Under the pieces are notes generated by a model. The model searched no databases. It was not told the origin of the DNA and saw nothing but the letters and a program-made list of their open reading frames with translations. Shown here in pieces: positions 9,912-20,620 of a stretch of DNA of 64,000 nt; position 1 is the stretch's first letter, and each line of letters opens with the position of its first letter. A program made the position numbers and the translations under genes. The stretch is from Amblyomma americanum (Eukaryota > Arthropoda > Arachnida > Ixodida > Ixodidae). The stretch spans positions 180,081,478-180,145,477 of the forward strand of contig NC_135497.1 in NCBI RefSeq assembly GCF_052857255.1. The letters run 5' to 3'.

Positions 9912-11563
9912 AATGGGAGCGACGGAGTGTGGAAGTCTGCCAGAGAGGAAGAGGCGACACGCGGACTGGGAGTCGGTAATAATTTTTAACTCATTTCCCG
10001 TAGCATCGCCGTGCTGGATTGCGAGGGCAATTTCAGCAGTTTCTGCTACTGTGGGAGAGCAGTTTCGTAGAGAGGCGCTGGCGATTTCCTTGAAATTGGT
10101 GTCCAAGACGACCGCCACCGCGTTTGTTGAATCAGGGTACATGGCTGCGTCGACGTATACAACATTTTGGGCCTGTCGATGTGTGCGGCGCAGATAGTCC
10201 ACTCGCGCCTTTCGTTGCCCCTTTTGTGAGTCCGAGTGCATGTTCTTCGGGAGTGGAGCTACATACACGCGAGTTCACAGAGTTGAGGGTAGGTCTCGGT
10301 TGTCCTGGACGGCGCGTATGTCAGCCGGGGAACCCACTCTTTCCAAGATTGCGCGTCCAGCTTTGGTGGTGAGGAGGCGTTCCTTTTGCGATGCTAGGAC
10401 GGCTTCTCGAATTCCTTCTATTGTGTTGGTCAGTCCCAGGTCCTCTAGGTGGCAATTGGCCGTGCACATCGGGAGGCCTAACGCATGTTTGTAGGCGGTA
10501 CGGATGATGCCATCTGCTTTGTCTCGCTCATTCCCCAGAAGTGGGAGGAATGGGAGACCGTATGACAGGCGGCTCATAACTAGAGCCTGTATCAGTCGAA
10601 TTGTATCCTCCTCTCTCATGCCTTTTCGGTTGCGGGTGATGCGCCGAATCATGCGGGACATCTGGAGGGCAGTTGTCCGGAGACGCTGTAACGTGTGGTT
10701 GGCTTTCCTGTCGCTCTGAAGCCAAAGGCCCAGGATGCGCATAAGAGGGACTTCCCTTATTCTCGTGCCTTCGAGGTAAACCTCGATGTCGCCGGGAGAT
10801 TTGTAGGCATAGCCCTGAATACGGATAATTTCGGATTTGTCGGGTGCGCAGCGGAGGCCGCAATTTGCTGCTTGTCTTTCTACGCAATTGACTGCCTCTC
10901 GTAGGGTGTTTTCTTTGTCGGCAAGGGAACCCCAGATAGACCAGATGGTAATATCATCAGCGCAGATAGTATAGCCGATGCCTTAAATAGCCTCGAGTGC
11001 TTTTGCCATGCCGATCATAGCTATATTGAAGAGGAGAGGAGAGATGATCGAGCCTTGGGGAGGGCCTTTGTTGGGTGTCTGCTCTGGGCCGGAGCGGACA
11101 TCTCCCATGCCAATCGTGGCCGTGCGGTTGCTGAGAAAGTTTTTGATGTAGTTGAAGGTCTTCAGTCCGCAGTTGAGGGCGTTGAGCTCTTTCAAGATGG
11201 CGTCGTGAGAAACGTTGTCAAAAGCGCCTTTCAGATCAAGTGCCATAATTAGGTGCTCGCCGCCTCTCGGAATGTTACTGAGTACTTCTTCCTTGAGAAG
11301 AAGGAAAGCGTCTTGCGTAGAAAGACCTTTCCTGAAGCCGATCATAGTGGGTGGAAAGAGGTTGTTGTCCTCTATGTAGTTTTGGAGGCGGGTTTGGATA
11401 ACGCGCTCGTATAGTTTGCCCAGGCAAGAGGTGAGGGAGATGGGTCGTAATGCTTCCAGGCTTGGTGGTTTGCCTGGTTTTGGGATAGTCACGATTTCGG
11501 AGTGTTTCCACTCTGCAGGGAGTTCTCCCGCCTCCCATAGGGTGTCATTTATGTAGGTAGTGA

Positions 11564-11760
11564 CGTGTGCTGTGCGATGTCAGTGCACGTTAAAAATCCC
11601 CAGGTGGTAGAAATTATTCCGGAGCCCTCCACTACGGCACCTCTTTCTTCCTTTCTTTCACTCCCTCCTTTATCACTTCCCTTACGGCGCGGTTCAGGTG
11701 TCCAACGATATATGATACAGATACTGCGCCATTTCCTTTCCCCCAAACCAATCATTATTA
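11564..11760 (+). mobile_element. Outer SINE, 3' half
   Basis: Continues the SINE begun at 8877-8996 after the LINE-F insertion: it starts with the duplicated CGTGTGCTGTG, then the central block, the GGAGCCCTCCACTACGGCAC block and the 3' end with an ATTATTATT tail. Together the two halves make one near full-length type I SINE. Confidence 0.9.
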
Positions 11761-11871
11761 TTCTCTTTCCTCTTTCCTTCCCTCCTTTATCCTTTCATTT
11801 ACGGCGCGGTTCGGGATTCTACCGAGATATGTGAGACGGTTACTGTGCCATTTCCTTTCCTCAAATACCAA
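11761..11871 (+). repeat. Second SINE 3' segment in tandem
   Basis: Repeats only the 3' third of the type I SINE (TTTACGGCGCGGTTCGGG, GAGATATGTGAGACGGTTACTG, CCATTTCCTTTCC) directly after the first tail. It is more diverged than the first, so it is a distinct, older 5'-truncated copy or a dimeric subfamily. Confidence 0.7.
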
Positions 11872-12245
11872 ACAAAACTAGTGAGCCGACGGCGTTCATA
11901 GAGTTCATTGGCGTTGACAACTTTGCAAAAGACCGTTCATTTTCACGAAAGGGAAGGCGCACAACCGGCTTCGTGGGTCTGTGGAGACCTCAATCTTGTT
12001 CTCGCTTTGCATATCCTGGATTAGCTGGGCTAATCCACATTAATTTTTTTAAAGCGAAAGCTTTACTACTCCAGCCAGCGAGCCATTACGGCTCGTCGTG
12101 CCGTATGCCGTATGTCATTTGCCGTGGCCCACGAACGACCTTGAGACGCCGCAGCCGCGCTGCAACAGATGGCGCCACCGTCGTCGCCGCTCGCTCCACC
12201 AGATGTGCTCCGCTGGGGTAGAGGGAGAGCACGTGTTGCATCTCA

Positions 12246-12247
<2 letters not shown>
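11872..12247. other. Unclassified interval with GCGAAAGC-type repeat
   Basis: 12048-12112 (TTAAAGCGAAAGCTTTACTA and following) resembles 8638-8700. Otherwise I recognise nothing. It ends in the (TA)n tract that received the gypsy element. Confidence 0.35.

Positions 12248-12303
<56 letters not shown>
12248..12303. repeat. (TA)n microsatellite, left of gypsy G1
   Basis: 56 bp of pure AT repeat directly abutting the 5' LTR. The matching tract right of the 3' LTR (17434-17566) indicates insertion into one original microsatellite. Confidence 0.97.
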
Positions 12304-12305
<2 letters not shown>

Positions 12306-12484
12306 CTACGGTTGTGCTTGTGCTTGGAACGCTCGTGCTTGGTGCGCTCGCGCTTGGAACGCGAAGAGGACGAAGTGCGTTTCTGCTGCTGGGCTTCGCG
12401 GGCCCGGTTGTTCGGCTGCGTGGCTGTAAGCTGTTTCCCTGTAAATATATTTTTCCCTTTTGGTGTGCACATCTTCACGTTACA
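12304..12484 (+). repeat. G1 5' LTR
   Basis: 181 bp, TGCTACGG...CACGTTACA. Identical to 17253-17433. It contains a TGTAAATATATTTTTCCC stretch that may serve as TATA or polyadenylation signal. It is short for a gypsy LTR. Confidence 0.96.
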
Positions 12485-12487
12485 TTA

Positions 12488-12506
12488 TTGGTGTGAGGTG
12501 CTGGGT
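12488..12506 (+). promoter_or_regulatory. G1 putative primer-binding site
   Basis: TGGTGTGAGGTGCTGGG begins a few bases after the LTR end. A TGG start pairs with the CCA end of a tRNA, as expected for minus-strand priming. I cannot assign the tRNA. Confidence 0.55.
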
Positions 12507-12563
12507 ACAGCCACAGCAAGCACGGAACTCCGCAGCGGTCGTCAGCTCGCCGGCTCTTCAACC

Positions 12564-13721
12564 ATGACCAGCGAAGGGGCCGCTCCGTCGGCGTCCGCCA
12601 ACCCGGCGTTCATCATTGCCCATCCGAGAGATCCTGGGACCTTCAACGGAACGGACGGCGTCGACGTGGAGGACTGGCTCGCAATGTTCGAGCGCGTGAG
12701 CACACACAACAGGTGGGACCCGACCCTAAAGTTGGCCAACGTCATCTTCTACCTGACGGGCACTGCCAGGGTATGGTTCGAGACCCACGAGGATGAACTC
12801 ACCAGCTGGGATCTCTGCAAGCGCAAGCTTTGTGACCTGTTTGGTAAGCCATTCGGGCGTCAGCTCGCTGCGAAGAAGGAGCTCGCATGCCGTGCACAAA
12901 CGTCCACAGAGTCCTATGTATCATACATTCAGGACATATTAGCTCTCTGCATGAAAGTCGACGCCACTATGTCAGAGTGCGACAAAGTAGGTCACGTGCT
13001 CAAAGGCATCGCAGATGACGCCTTTAACCTTCTTGTATACAAGGACTGCGGAACGGTTGACGCAATCATCAAGGAATGCCGCCGGTTCGAACAAGCGAAG
13101 AGCCGCCGAATTTCTCCGCAGTTCACGCGGTTGCCGAATACGACTGCGATGTCGTCCTGTGTAGACTCGACTCCACCGAGCCGTCTGCCGACATCTGAGA
13201 GCCTGACACGACTTGTGCGCCAAGAAGTAGAGGCAATGTCCCCCGTTGCGTTTCATCCACCCGCAACAGACAGTACTCCAGCAGTATCCCTTATACAGGC
13301 TGTCGTTCGCAAAGAATTTGCCAATCTTGGGATTCAACCTGTTTGCTCAGTTAGTGCCCCATATGCTCGCCGCATGTCCCCGGAGCTCGGTTCTGAACGT
13401 GCATACTACCCTCGACGCAGCCGCAATCCAGATGAATGGAGAACACCTGATGACAGGCCCATCTGCTTTAACTGCTCCCGAGTTGGCCACATATCTCGAC
13501 ACTGCCGAAGCCGTCCGTCCTCGACCTACAGCCGCTACCCGCCGGGTTCTGCATATTCCCGCCGCTCTCCCTCGCCCTCGGAAACGACCTCTTCTGGCCA
13601 CAACGCTCAGACCCCGCTTACCAACCGTTCGTCGTCACCTCAGCGCCGTCGATCTCCATCGCCCCGACCTCGCCGCCCTTCGTCGCCGGCCCCATATGCC
13701 CGCTCCCGGTCGGAAAACTGA
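12564..13721 (+). CDS. gag: G1 gag (capsid-nucleocapsid)
   Basis: 385 aa. The start is the first in-frame ATG after the LTR, in a good context (CAACCATGA); the open frame extends back to 12303 only because the LTR has no stop. The capsid-like part (about residues 25-190) has FNGTDGVDVEDWLAMFE and ARVWFETHEDELTSW, typical of Ty3 Gag. A single zinc knuckle CFNCSRVGHISRHC lies near residue 301, followed by a serine/arginine-rich tail that probably binds RNA. It forms the virus-like particle. The stop TGA overlaps the protease ATG as TGATG. GGAAAAC directly before the stop (13712-13718) resembles a -1 slippery site, and the protease frame is open upstream, so either frameshifting or reinitiation could express protease. 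Confidence 0.93.
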   Translation: MTSEGAAPSASANPAFIIAHPRDPGTFNGTDGVDVEDWLAMFERVSTHNRWDPTLKLANVIFYLTGTARVWFETHEDELTSWDLCKRKLCDLFGKPFGRQLAAKKELACRAQTSTESYVSYIQDILALCMKVDATMSECDKVGHVLKGIADDAFNLLVYKDCGTVDAIIKECRRFEQAKSRRISPQFTRLPNTTAMSSCVDSTPPSRLPTSESLTRLVRQEVEAMSPVAFHPPATDSTPAVSLIQAVVRKEFANLGIQPVCSVSAPYARRMSPELGSERAYYPRRSRNPDEWRTPDDRPICFNCSRVGHISRHCRSRPSSTYSRYPPGSAYSRRSPSPSETTSSGHNAQTPLTNRSSSPQRRRSPSPRPRRPSSPAPYARSRSEN

Positions 13722-14437
13722 TGGCTGCAGCGTCTGGGGGTGATGCTGCTCTGACGACCCGCCCAGAAAACCCTCCTTTAACTCTTCATGCTCATCGGAA
13801 CATCCTTAACGTCGACGTGGACGGGGTCCCTGTTACCGCTCAGATCGACACTGGAGCGCACGTCTCAGTCATGAATGCTCGTCTTCGCCGTCGCCTAAGG
13901 AAAGTGCTCACTCCTGCCCCCTCAACTGTGGTCCGTGTTGCAGATGGCGGTATGTCTATTGTCGTCGGAATGTGTACTGCTCGTGTTTCAATAGCCGGCC
14001 GCCATACTTCTGTGCTCTTCACTGTCCTCGAACACTGCCCTCATGACATCATTCTCGGCCTTGACTTTCTCACCGACCATTCCGCCCTTATAGATTGCGC
14101 CACAAGCATCGTTCAACTCGCTCTACCTGTTCCTTCAGAGCCACCGGTTCCAATTGTTCACCGACTGTGCACCGCCGACTTTGTCCGCCTGGACCCCGAT
14201 GCCGCCACTTATGTCCGTTTCTCCTCGGTCCCGCCAGTTCCCGATGGTGACTACATCATTACTCCGGTTCCTGATGTGCCCTTTACACGCAGTGTTGCCC
14301 TTGCGCATACAGTTGTCACCATGTCGGCAAATCAAGCGTCCCTTCCGGTTCTCAACTTTGCCTCTTACGTTCAGCCGCTCCCACAAGGTATGTCGCTCGC
14401 CACGCTGTGCCCTCCGAATGCGTCGTATCGGCGGTGA
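13721..14437 (+). CDS. G1 aspartic protease (retropepsin)
   Basis: 238 aa counted from the ATG that overlaps the gag stop. The active site IDTGAHVSVMN is near residue 42, and ILGLDFL near residue 110 is the second conserved retropepsin block; it matures Gag and Pol. Its frame is -1 relative to gag, and the next frame (pol) is again -1. The region after about residue 130 is a proline-rich linker that in related elements joins protease to RT. It overlaps pol by at least 31 nt. Confidence 0.9.
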   Translation: MAAASGGDAALTTRPENPPLTLHAHRNILNVDVDGVPVTAQIDTGAHVSVMNARLRRRLRKVLTPAPSTVVRVADGGMSIVVGMCTARVSIAGRHTSVLFTVLEHCPHDIILGLDFLTDHSALIDCATSIVQLALPVPSEPPVPIVHRLCTADFVRLDPDAATYVRFSSVPPVPDGDYIITPVPDVPFTRSVALAHTVVTMSANQASLPVLNFASYVQPLPQGMSLATLCPPNASYRR

Positions 14438-17220
14438 GAAGCGTCCCACCCTCGTCGAACTGCCGCGACTCTGACGTCCCACCACCTGATGAATATGCAA
14501 AAATGATTGCTGCTGACCTCTTACCAGGGCAAGCTCACGACCTTCGGTATCTTCTGTCGTCTTTTCGCGACATCTTTGACTTCGATGACCGCCCTTTGGC
14601 TCGAACATCTGTGGTCACGCATCGCATCAACACCGGTGACGCAGCTCCTATTCACAGACGACCCTACAGAGTGTCCAGTACAGAACGCACCATCATACAG
14701 CAAGAGGTGGACAAGATGCTCAGTAAAGACATCATAGAGCCCTCGTCGAGCCCTTGGGCCTCACCAGTTGTGCTGGTTAAAAAGAAGGACGGCAGCTGGC
14801 GCTTTTGCGTTGATTACCGGCACCTAAACAACATAACAAAAAAAGACGTCTATCCACTCCCAAGAATAGACGATGCTTTGGACTGCCTTCACGGAGCCAA
14901 ATTTTTCTCTTCAATTGACCTTCGGTCCGGGTATTGGCAAATCTCTGTTGATGACAATGACCGCGAAAAGACGGCATTCGTCACACCGGACGGCTTATAT
15001 CAGTTTAAAGTTATGCCATTCGGTCTCTGTAATGCGCCAGCTACCTTCGAAAGAATGATGGACTCCTTGCTTCGCGGCTTTAAATGGTCCACATGTCTAT
15101 GTTACCTCGACGATGTTGTGGTTTTTTCGCCCACGTTTACCACGCACCTCGAAAGACTGGCGAGCATTCTTTCTGTCTTCCGTCGAGCCGGGCTACAGCT
15201 CAATTCGTCGAAATGTCAATTCGGTCGCCGCCAACTCACCATTCTCGGACATCTAGTCGACGCTTCTGGTGTCCGCCCGGATCCTGTTAAAGTTAAAGCC
15301 GTCAAGGACTTCCCTATTCCCCAGTCGTCTACGGATGTGCGCAGCTTCGTCGGCCTCTGCTCGTACTTCCGCCGTTTCATCAAAAATTTTGCCGGCACCG
15401 CTCGCCCCCTGACCGACCTTCTAAAGAAAGACACCCCTTTTACCTGGGGCCCTGCCCAAGAGGAGGCCTTTTCTTCGCTAGTCGACTTACTCACCTCCCC
15501 ACCTATTCTGGCCCATTTTGATCCGTCGGCTCCGACTGAAGTTCGCACAGACGCCTGCGGTTATGGGATTGGCGCCGTGCTAGCCCAACGTCACCAAGGG
15601 CAAGAACGCGTTATTGCATATGCCAGCCGCCTCCTTTCTACAGCTGAGCGAAATTACTCAATTACAGAGCGCGAGTGTCTAGCTCTTGTTTGGGCCGTAG
15701 CTAAGTTCCGACCGTACCTGTTTGGCCGTCCATTCTCCGTAGTGACCGATCACCACGCCCTTTGTTGGCTGTCTTCACTGAAAGACCCCACAGGCCGGCT
15801 CGGACGTTGGACGTTGCGCCTCCAAGAGTATTCTTACACTGTTCATTACAAGTCAGGGCGTCTCCATCAAGACGCCGACTGCCTGTCTCGGCACCCTGTA
15901 GAGCCGCCTGATCCTGGAGACAACGACCTCGGCCCGTGCCTCTTCGCTATCTCCGATCTGGTTAACATCGCGGACGAGCAGCGACAAGACTCTTCCTTGC
16001 GTATTCTCATTGATCGCCTCAACTGTGCCAGCCGAGATCCTTCATTGCAACTGTTCGTCATTCAGGATGGCGTCCTATACCGCCGCAACCTTCGTCCTGA
16101 CGGACCTCCGCTCCTGCTAGTCGTTCCCCAGCGTCTCCGTTCATCTGTCCTATCGGAACTACACGACCTACCGACCGCAGGCCACCTCGGCGTCTCCCGC
16201 ACATACGATCGGGTCCGACGCCGCTTCTTTTGGCCTGGTCTGTACCGCTCTGTTCGGCGTTACGTTGCCTCCTGCGACCTCTGTCAACGCAGGAAGAGAC
16301 CATCAACGTTGCCTGCTGGCCTTCTACAGCCTATTGACGTACCTCTCGAACCATTCTACCGTGTTGGACTCGACCTTCTCGGACCTTTCCCGACGTCCTG
16401 CTCCGGCAACCGTTGGATTGCTGTCGCGACCGACTATGCGACCCGGTACGCTATCACGCGTGCGTTACCAACAAGTTGCGCAACCGATGTCGCCGACTTC
16501 CTATTGCAGAACGTAATCCTTCACCACGGCGCTCCACACCAATTGCTGACGGACCGCGGCCGCTACTTTTTGTCCCGAGTAGTTGACGATATCCTCCGGT
16601 CCTGTGGCACGCAGCATAAGCTCACTACAGCTTACCATCCCCAGACGAACGGGCTTACCGAGCGCCTCAACAGGACTCTGACCGATATGCTATCCATGTA
16701 TGTCTCGCCCGACCACCGCGATTGGGACGTTGCCTTGCCTTATGTAACATTTGCTTATAATTCGTCGCGGCATGATACCACCGGCTATTCTCCTTTCTAC
16801 CTTCTGTTTGGTCGGCATCCTGCGCTGCCATTGGATACATTACTACCGAGTTCTACTGCCTCGACCACAGAGTATGCACGTGACGCCATCTCCCGAGCAA
16901 CTATGGCCCGTGAAATCGCCCGAAACCGGCTCACCGCATCTCAGACCTACCAGAAGTCAGTTTACGACCGCCGGCATCGCCCAGTACACTATCCGCCGGG
17001 CTCACTCGTCCTCCTTTGGTCTCCTTCTCGCCATGTCGGTCTCTCTGAGAAACTTCTACGTCAGTACAGTGGCCCTTATCGAGTTCTCCGTCAGGTGACC
17101 GACGTGACCTACGAGATTACACCTCTTCATGCTCCGACGTCGTCCACTAGCCCTTTGACTGACGTCGTTCATGTAGTCCGTCTCAAACCGTACCACACGC
17201 CTGCTACATCATCCACTTAG
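14407..17220 (+). CDS. pol: G1 pol: RT, RNase H, integrase
   Basis: 937-aa open frame. RT about 110-290, with the catalytic YLDD at 233-236 and FCVDYRHLN near 133. RNase H about 375-475, with TDAC near 381, ERE at 421-423 and TDHH at 447-450. Integrase: HHCC zinc finger ([11 protein letters not shown] about 585-594, CDLC at 623-626); catalytic D656, D716 and E752, the latter pair separated by 35 residues as in D,D35E integrases; C-terminal GPY motif at 890-892. It makes and inserts element cDNA. The ATG at 14407 is only the first in frame; translation probably enters by a second -1 frameshift from the protease frame, since pol is open for at least 60 nt upstream. No clear slippery heptamer was found. 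The stop lies 32 nt before the 3' LTR. Confidence 0.95.
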   Translation: MPSECVVSAVRSVPPSSNCRDSDVPPPDEYAKMIAADLLPGQAHDLRYLLSSFRDIFDFDDRPLARTSVVTHRINTGDAAPIHRRPYRVSSTERTIIQQEVDKMLSKDIIEPSSSPWASPVVLVKKKDGSWRFCVDYRHLNNITKKDVYPLPRIDDALDCLHGAKFFSSIDLRSGYWQISVDDNDREKTAFVTPDGLYQFKVMPFGLCNAPATFERMMDSLLRGFKWSTCLCYLDDVVVFSPTFTTHLERLASILSVFRRAGLQLNSSKCQFGRRQLTILGHLVDASGVRPDPVKVKAVKDFPIPQSSTDVRSFVGLCSYFRRFIKNFAGTARPLTDLLKKDTPFTWGPAQEEAFSSLVDLLTSPPILAHFDPSAPTEVRTDACGYGIGAVLAQRHQGQERVIAYASRLLSTAERNYSITERECLALVWAVAKFRPYLFGRPFSVVTDHHALCWLSSLKDPTGRLGRWTLRLQEYSYTVHYKSGRLHQDADCLSRHPVEPPDPGDNDLGPCLFAISDLVNIADEQRQDSSLRILIDRLNCASRDPSLQLFVIQDGVLYRRNLRPDGPPLLLVVPQRLRSSVLSELHDLPTAGHLGVSRTYDRVRRRFFWPGLYRSVRRYVASCDLCQRRKRPSTLPAGLLQPIDVPLEPFYRVGLDLLGPFPTSCSGNRWIAVATDYATRYAITRALPTSCATDVADFLLQNVILHHGAPHQLLTDRGRYFLSRVVDDILRSCGTQHKLTTAYHPQTNGLTERLNRTLTDMLSMYVSPDHRDWDVALPYVTFAYNSSRHDTTGYSPFYLLFGRHPALPLDTLLPSSTASTTEYARDAISRATMAREIARNRLTASQTYQKSVYDRRHRPVHYPPGSLVLLWSPSRHVGLSEKLLRQYSGPYRVLRQVTDVTYEITPLHAPTSSTSPLTDVVHVVRLKPYHTPATSST

Positions 17221-17252
17221 CACCGGGACGGTGCTTTTGCCGCCGGGAGTTA

Positions 17253-17570
<318 letters not shown>

Positions 17571-17605
17571 GCGCTTTGCATCAGTGTATTGTAGTTGTTA
17601 TTGAG

Positions 17606-17851
17606 AGTGCGAAAGAGACGCAACAACGGCAGAATGAAGCAAGGAAGAGACAACGCGCTCAGGAGACTCCAGAAGAGTGCGCCGCACGACTCGAGAAGCG
17701 TCGTAATGAAGATGTGGCTAAAAGAAGTCGTGCCACGTCCCGGAGTGACTCTTCAACTGCGCACGAGACCGGTTTGAGTTCTCGAGAGCGTCGGAATGAG
17801 ACACTGCGTAGACGACGTGCCGAGGAAACGAAGCTTTCGCAATTCAACTAG
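17606..17851 (+). pseudogene. STPR-like repeat coding fragment
   Basis: An open frame of about 80 residues, basic and rich in R, E and A, with spaced repeats such as [17 protein letters not shown] and RRRRAEET, ending in TAG... at 17849-17851. The RxxETPExxAARLxxxR cycle resembles the 23-residue STPR repeat found in some arthropod DNA-binding proteins and transposon-linked proteins. The frame runs upstream into the (TA)n tract, so no start is known and the rest of the gene is missing. The STPR assignment is from pattern memory. Confidence 0.4.
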
Positions 17852-18614
17852 GGTTTACCACAGCTCAAACACAGCCAATTTTTTCATCAGTATCGCACTG
17901 CGCATATTTTTATTCGTAATAGCCATTTTAACATCTGGGGGTCTAAGACGTAATTGTAGTCGAGGTTGAACATTTAGTGTGCCGTCTGTTGGTTTGAAAA
18001 ACGCACTATTAATTTAAAGATTCGTTCCCCAGCAGGCGCCTCCGCTCCGTGCGAGTGGAAAAAATTGCCTTCTTTCTTTTTCTACATGTTTTTTAAAATC
18101 CCGCGCTTTGATAACAGCCGCACGTCGTCAGCCGCTCGCGCGCTGCGTTTGTTTTCGCTTTCGTCGTGTGGCCTGTTTCTGTTTCTTGTGCTCGCGAAGA
18201 CCGATGTATGTCTCTCTTTTAATCTTTCAGAGTGTAACTACGAATTACCTGTTTATTGCTCACAGGGGTGCAATTACATTGTTTACAGGTGGCCGCTGGT
18301 ACATAAGAACGATGCCACCGTATACCAACGTTGTCACTCCTCCTGCGTTTTCTTTCTCGAGGCCGACGAAAACTAATTTCCCCTCGTTGGCGATAGGATA
18401 AAGGATTACTGCGTTTTTCACTCGTTTCATTTTTCTGGCGGGCGCACAATCAACGAGTGCTCTTGCGTGCGCTCATATGCAGACTTCGCTTGCGCTGTGG
18501 ACATGCGAACTGGTTGCTCTGCTGCGATTCCTCAGTTTGTGAAACCCATTACTGCGTATAGTTTTTCATTGTATTTATTTTATTCGAGCCCATCTGCACT
18601 CATTAATAAACTAT
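17852..18614. other. Unclassified interval
   Basis: No coding signal or repeat recognised. Short frames on both strands lack domain motifs. Confidence 0.3.
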
Positions 18615-20260
18615 CCATATCATCATCATCAGCCTGACTACGCCAACTGCAAGGCAAATGCTTCTCCCATGTCTCTCCAATTAACCTTGTCCTTTGCTAC
18701 CTGCGCCCACTTTATGCCTGCAAACTTCTTAATCTCATCCACCCACCTAACCTTCTGCCGCCCTCTGCTACGCTTGCCTTCTCTTGGAATCCACTCCGTT
18801 GCCCTTCGCATTACATGCCCTGCCCAAGCCCATTTCCTGCTCTTGATTTCGACTAGGATGTCATTAACCCGCGTTTGTTCCCTCATCCGCTCTGGCTGCT
18901 TCCGGTCTCTTAACATTACGCCTATCATTTTCCTTTCCGTGGCTTGCTGCGTTGTCCTTAACTTAAGCTCAACTCTTTTCGTTAGCCTCCACGTTTCTGC
19001 CCCGTAGGTGAGATACCGCAGTATCTCACCGCGCAGACTGTGCAGATACCGGTAAGATACAGCTGTTGTACACTTTTCTCTTGAGGGATATTGGTAAACT
19101 GCCATTCATGATCTCAGAGAACCTGCCATATGAGCTCCACCTCATTCTAATCCTTCTAGTTATTTCCCTCTCATGATCCGGATAAGCTGTCACTACCTGC
19201 CCTAAGTAGACCTTTACCACTTCCAGCACCTCGCTGCCAATTGTAAACTGCAATTCTCTTTCCAGACTGTTGAACATTACTTTGGTTTTTTGCACGTTAA
19301 TTTTTAGACCCACCGTTTTCGACATGCTCAGCACATTTTTTGTAAAGTTTTTTGTGGATTGTCTTTAGCACGAGAACCACTTGGCCTACATCGATGGAGC
19401 GTGAAGCCTAGCCCCCGCGGAGTTGTCAAGCCCGAACGAGTGATGCTCTGCCTGTCTAACTCATTGACGATGATTTGCAGTTCACCTCCCGAGTGACTCA
19501 GCAAGGCAGTGTCATAAGCGAATCGCAGATTATTTAGGTATTCTCCATTAACTCTTCTCCCAACTTTTCTCTTTGGAATACCTCCTGTAAACAGGCTGTG
19601 AATAGAATTGGCAAGGTCGTGTCTCCTTGCCTGACGCCCTTCATTATTGAAATTTTACTGGTGACTTTATTGATGACTATGGTAGCTGTGCAATTCTTGT
19701 ATGTATATTATAAATTCTGATTCCGCAATGCCTGCATGACTGCTAAGGTTTCCACTGAGTCAAATGTCTTCCGTAATCTATGGAGGCTAAATATAGGGGT
19801 TGGTGATATTCTGCGCATTCCTCTATTACCTGATTGATAGTGTGAATCTGATATATTGTGGAATACGGAAAGCTTGCCTGATCATTTGGTAGATTAAAGC
19901 CTAAGGTTTCCCTGACTGTATTATCGACTGGCTTAGTAAATACCCTGTCGGCAGCGTACAGTAAGCTGATCGGTCTGTAATTTTTCAAGTCCTTGGCGTC
20001 TCCTTTCTTATGAAATAAGATAATGTTTGCGTCCTTCCAAGCTTCTGGTACGGTCGAGGTCATAAGGCATTGTGTATACAGGGTGGCTAGTTTTTCTTAC
20101 ACAATCTCCCCTCCGTCCTTCAACGTATCCGCAGTTACCTGATCCTCACCAGCTGTTTTTCCCCTTTGCATTGCTCCTAAGGCTTTCTTTACTTCCTCTC
20201 TCGGTACTGGCGCGATGACTCATTGCTGTGCGCTACTCTCTTTCTCATTAACGTTCTAAA
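18615..20260 (-). pseudogene. RTE-type LINE remnant 1
   Basis: The 3' end is at the low coordinate with a (GATGAT)n-type tail (18620-18630 on the minus strand), typical of RTE elements. Pieces in order: ILFHKKGDAKDLKNYRPISLL (19960-20060), TINQVIEECAEYH, TVGLKINVQKTKVMF near 19300, LEVVKVYLGQVVT near 19220, and the C-terminal WAWAGHVMRRATEWIPREG and RWVDEIKKFAG blocks (18638-18860). The YADD region is lost to frameshifts. A local 10-bp hairpin (19007-19030) breaks the frame near 19020. Not functional. Confidence 0.85.
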
Positions 20261-20560
20261 GCGCCGGCGATTTTTTTTTTGCTAGCACGTCTACGCATTA
20301 CTCAAACGTTGTGTCAATACCCTAACATGCCTACAAGAAATTTGGTTCCTAAAATCAGGCACGCGATTACGTGGTCAAAAGTCTCACCAGGGAGAGAGAT
20401 AACCCAAGCGATGTTCCTGTTGTTTGGAGAGCAGTACAACTTTTCTTTTTTTAGCACATCGTACAGTGCAAGGCGGACGGAGCGATGATTCAGACCAAGG
20501 TGGTTAAGTTGCTTTTTTATTTCCATGGTAAGACTACACTGGTTGGCTAAATTTGTCCAC
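20261..20560. other. Unclassified interval
   Basis: Nothing recognised between the RTE remnant and the tandem triplet. Confidence 0.3.
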
Positions 20561-20620
20561 TACATTGCGGCGCTGCCTTCTACATTGCGGCGCTGCCTTC
20601 TACATTGCGGCGCTGCCTTC
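20561..20620. repeat. 20-bp unit in three perfect tandem copies
   Basis: TACATTGCGGCGCTGCCTTC occurs at 20561, 20581 and 20601 without a difference; only five bases of a fourth copy follow. Confidence 0.97.

Larger units (their letters stand above)
8997..11563 (-). mobile_element. LINE-F, I-superfamily, 5' truncated, inserted in a SINE
   Basis: 2,567 bp between exact 11-bp duplications. The 3' end is at the low coordinate: a TTTATTCC-type 3' UTR ending in a (TAC)n tail (8997-9010). The element is 5' truncated inside its reverse transcriptase, the usual result of incomplete target-primed reverse transcription. RNase H after the RT points to the I group of LINEs. A complete SINE sits inside it at 9589-9899. 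Confidence 0.9.
9073..11563 (-). pseudogene. LINE-F ORF2: RT, RNase H, C-terminal zinc knuckle
   Basis: Runs from the truncated end to a TAA at 9073-9075. RT blocks: LRPISLTSCLGKLYERVI, DLKGAFDNV, PPQGSIISPLLF (10983-11492), then a TAA codon just before GIGYTIYADDITIW, which holds the catalytic YADD. RNase H blocks: YVDAAMY, AETAEIALAI, ITDSQSACR (9912-10200). A SINE then interrupts; beyond it ITWTPGHEGLEGNEAADSLA completes RNase H. A CPWCGG...HVTWGC zinc knuckle lies near the end (about 9190-9240). Apart from the SINE I see only two in-frame stops (near 10983 and at 10275), so decay is slight. The product would copy LINE RNA at a nicked target. Confidence 0.85.

Noticed and set aside
12303..12563. 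N-terminal extension of gag into the 5' LTR
   Set aside because: The extra codons are LTR sequence, identical to the 3' LTR; the first ATG after the LTR (12564) fits better.
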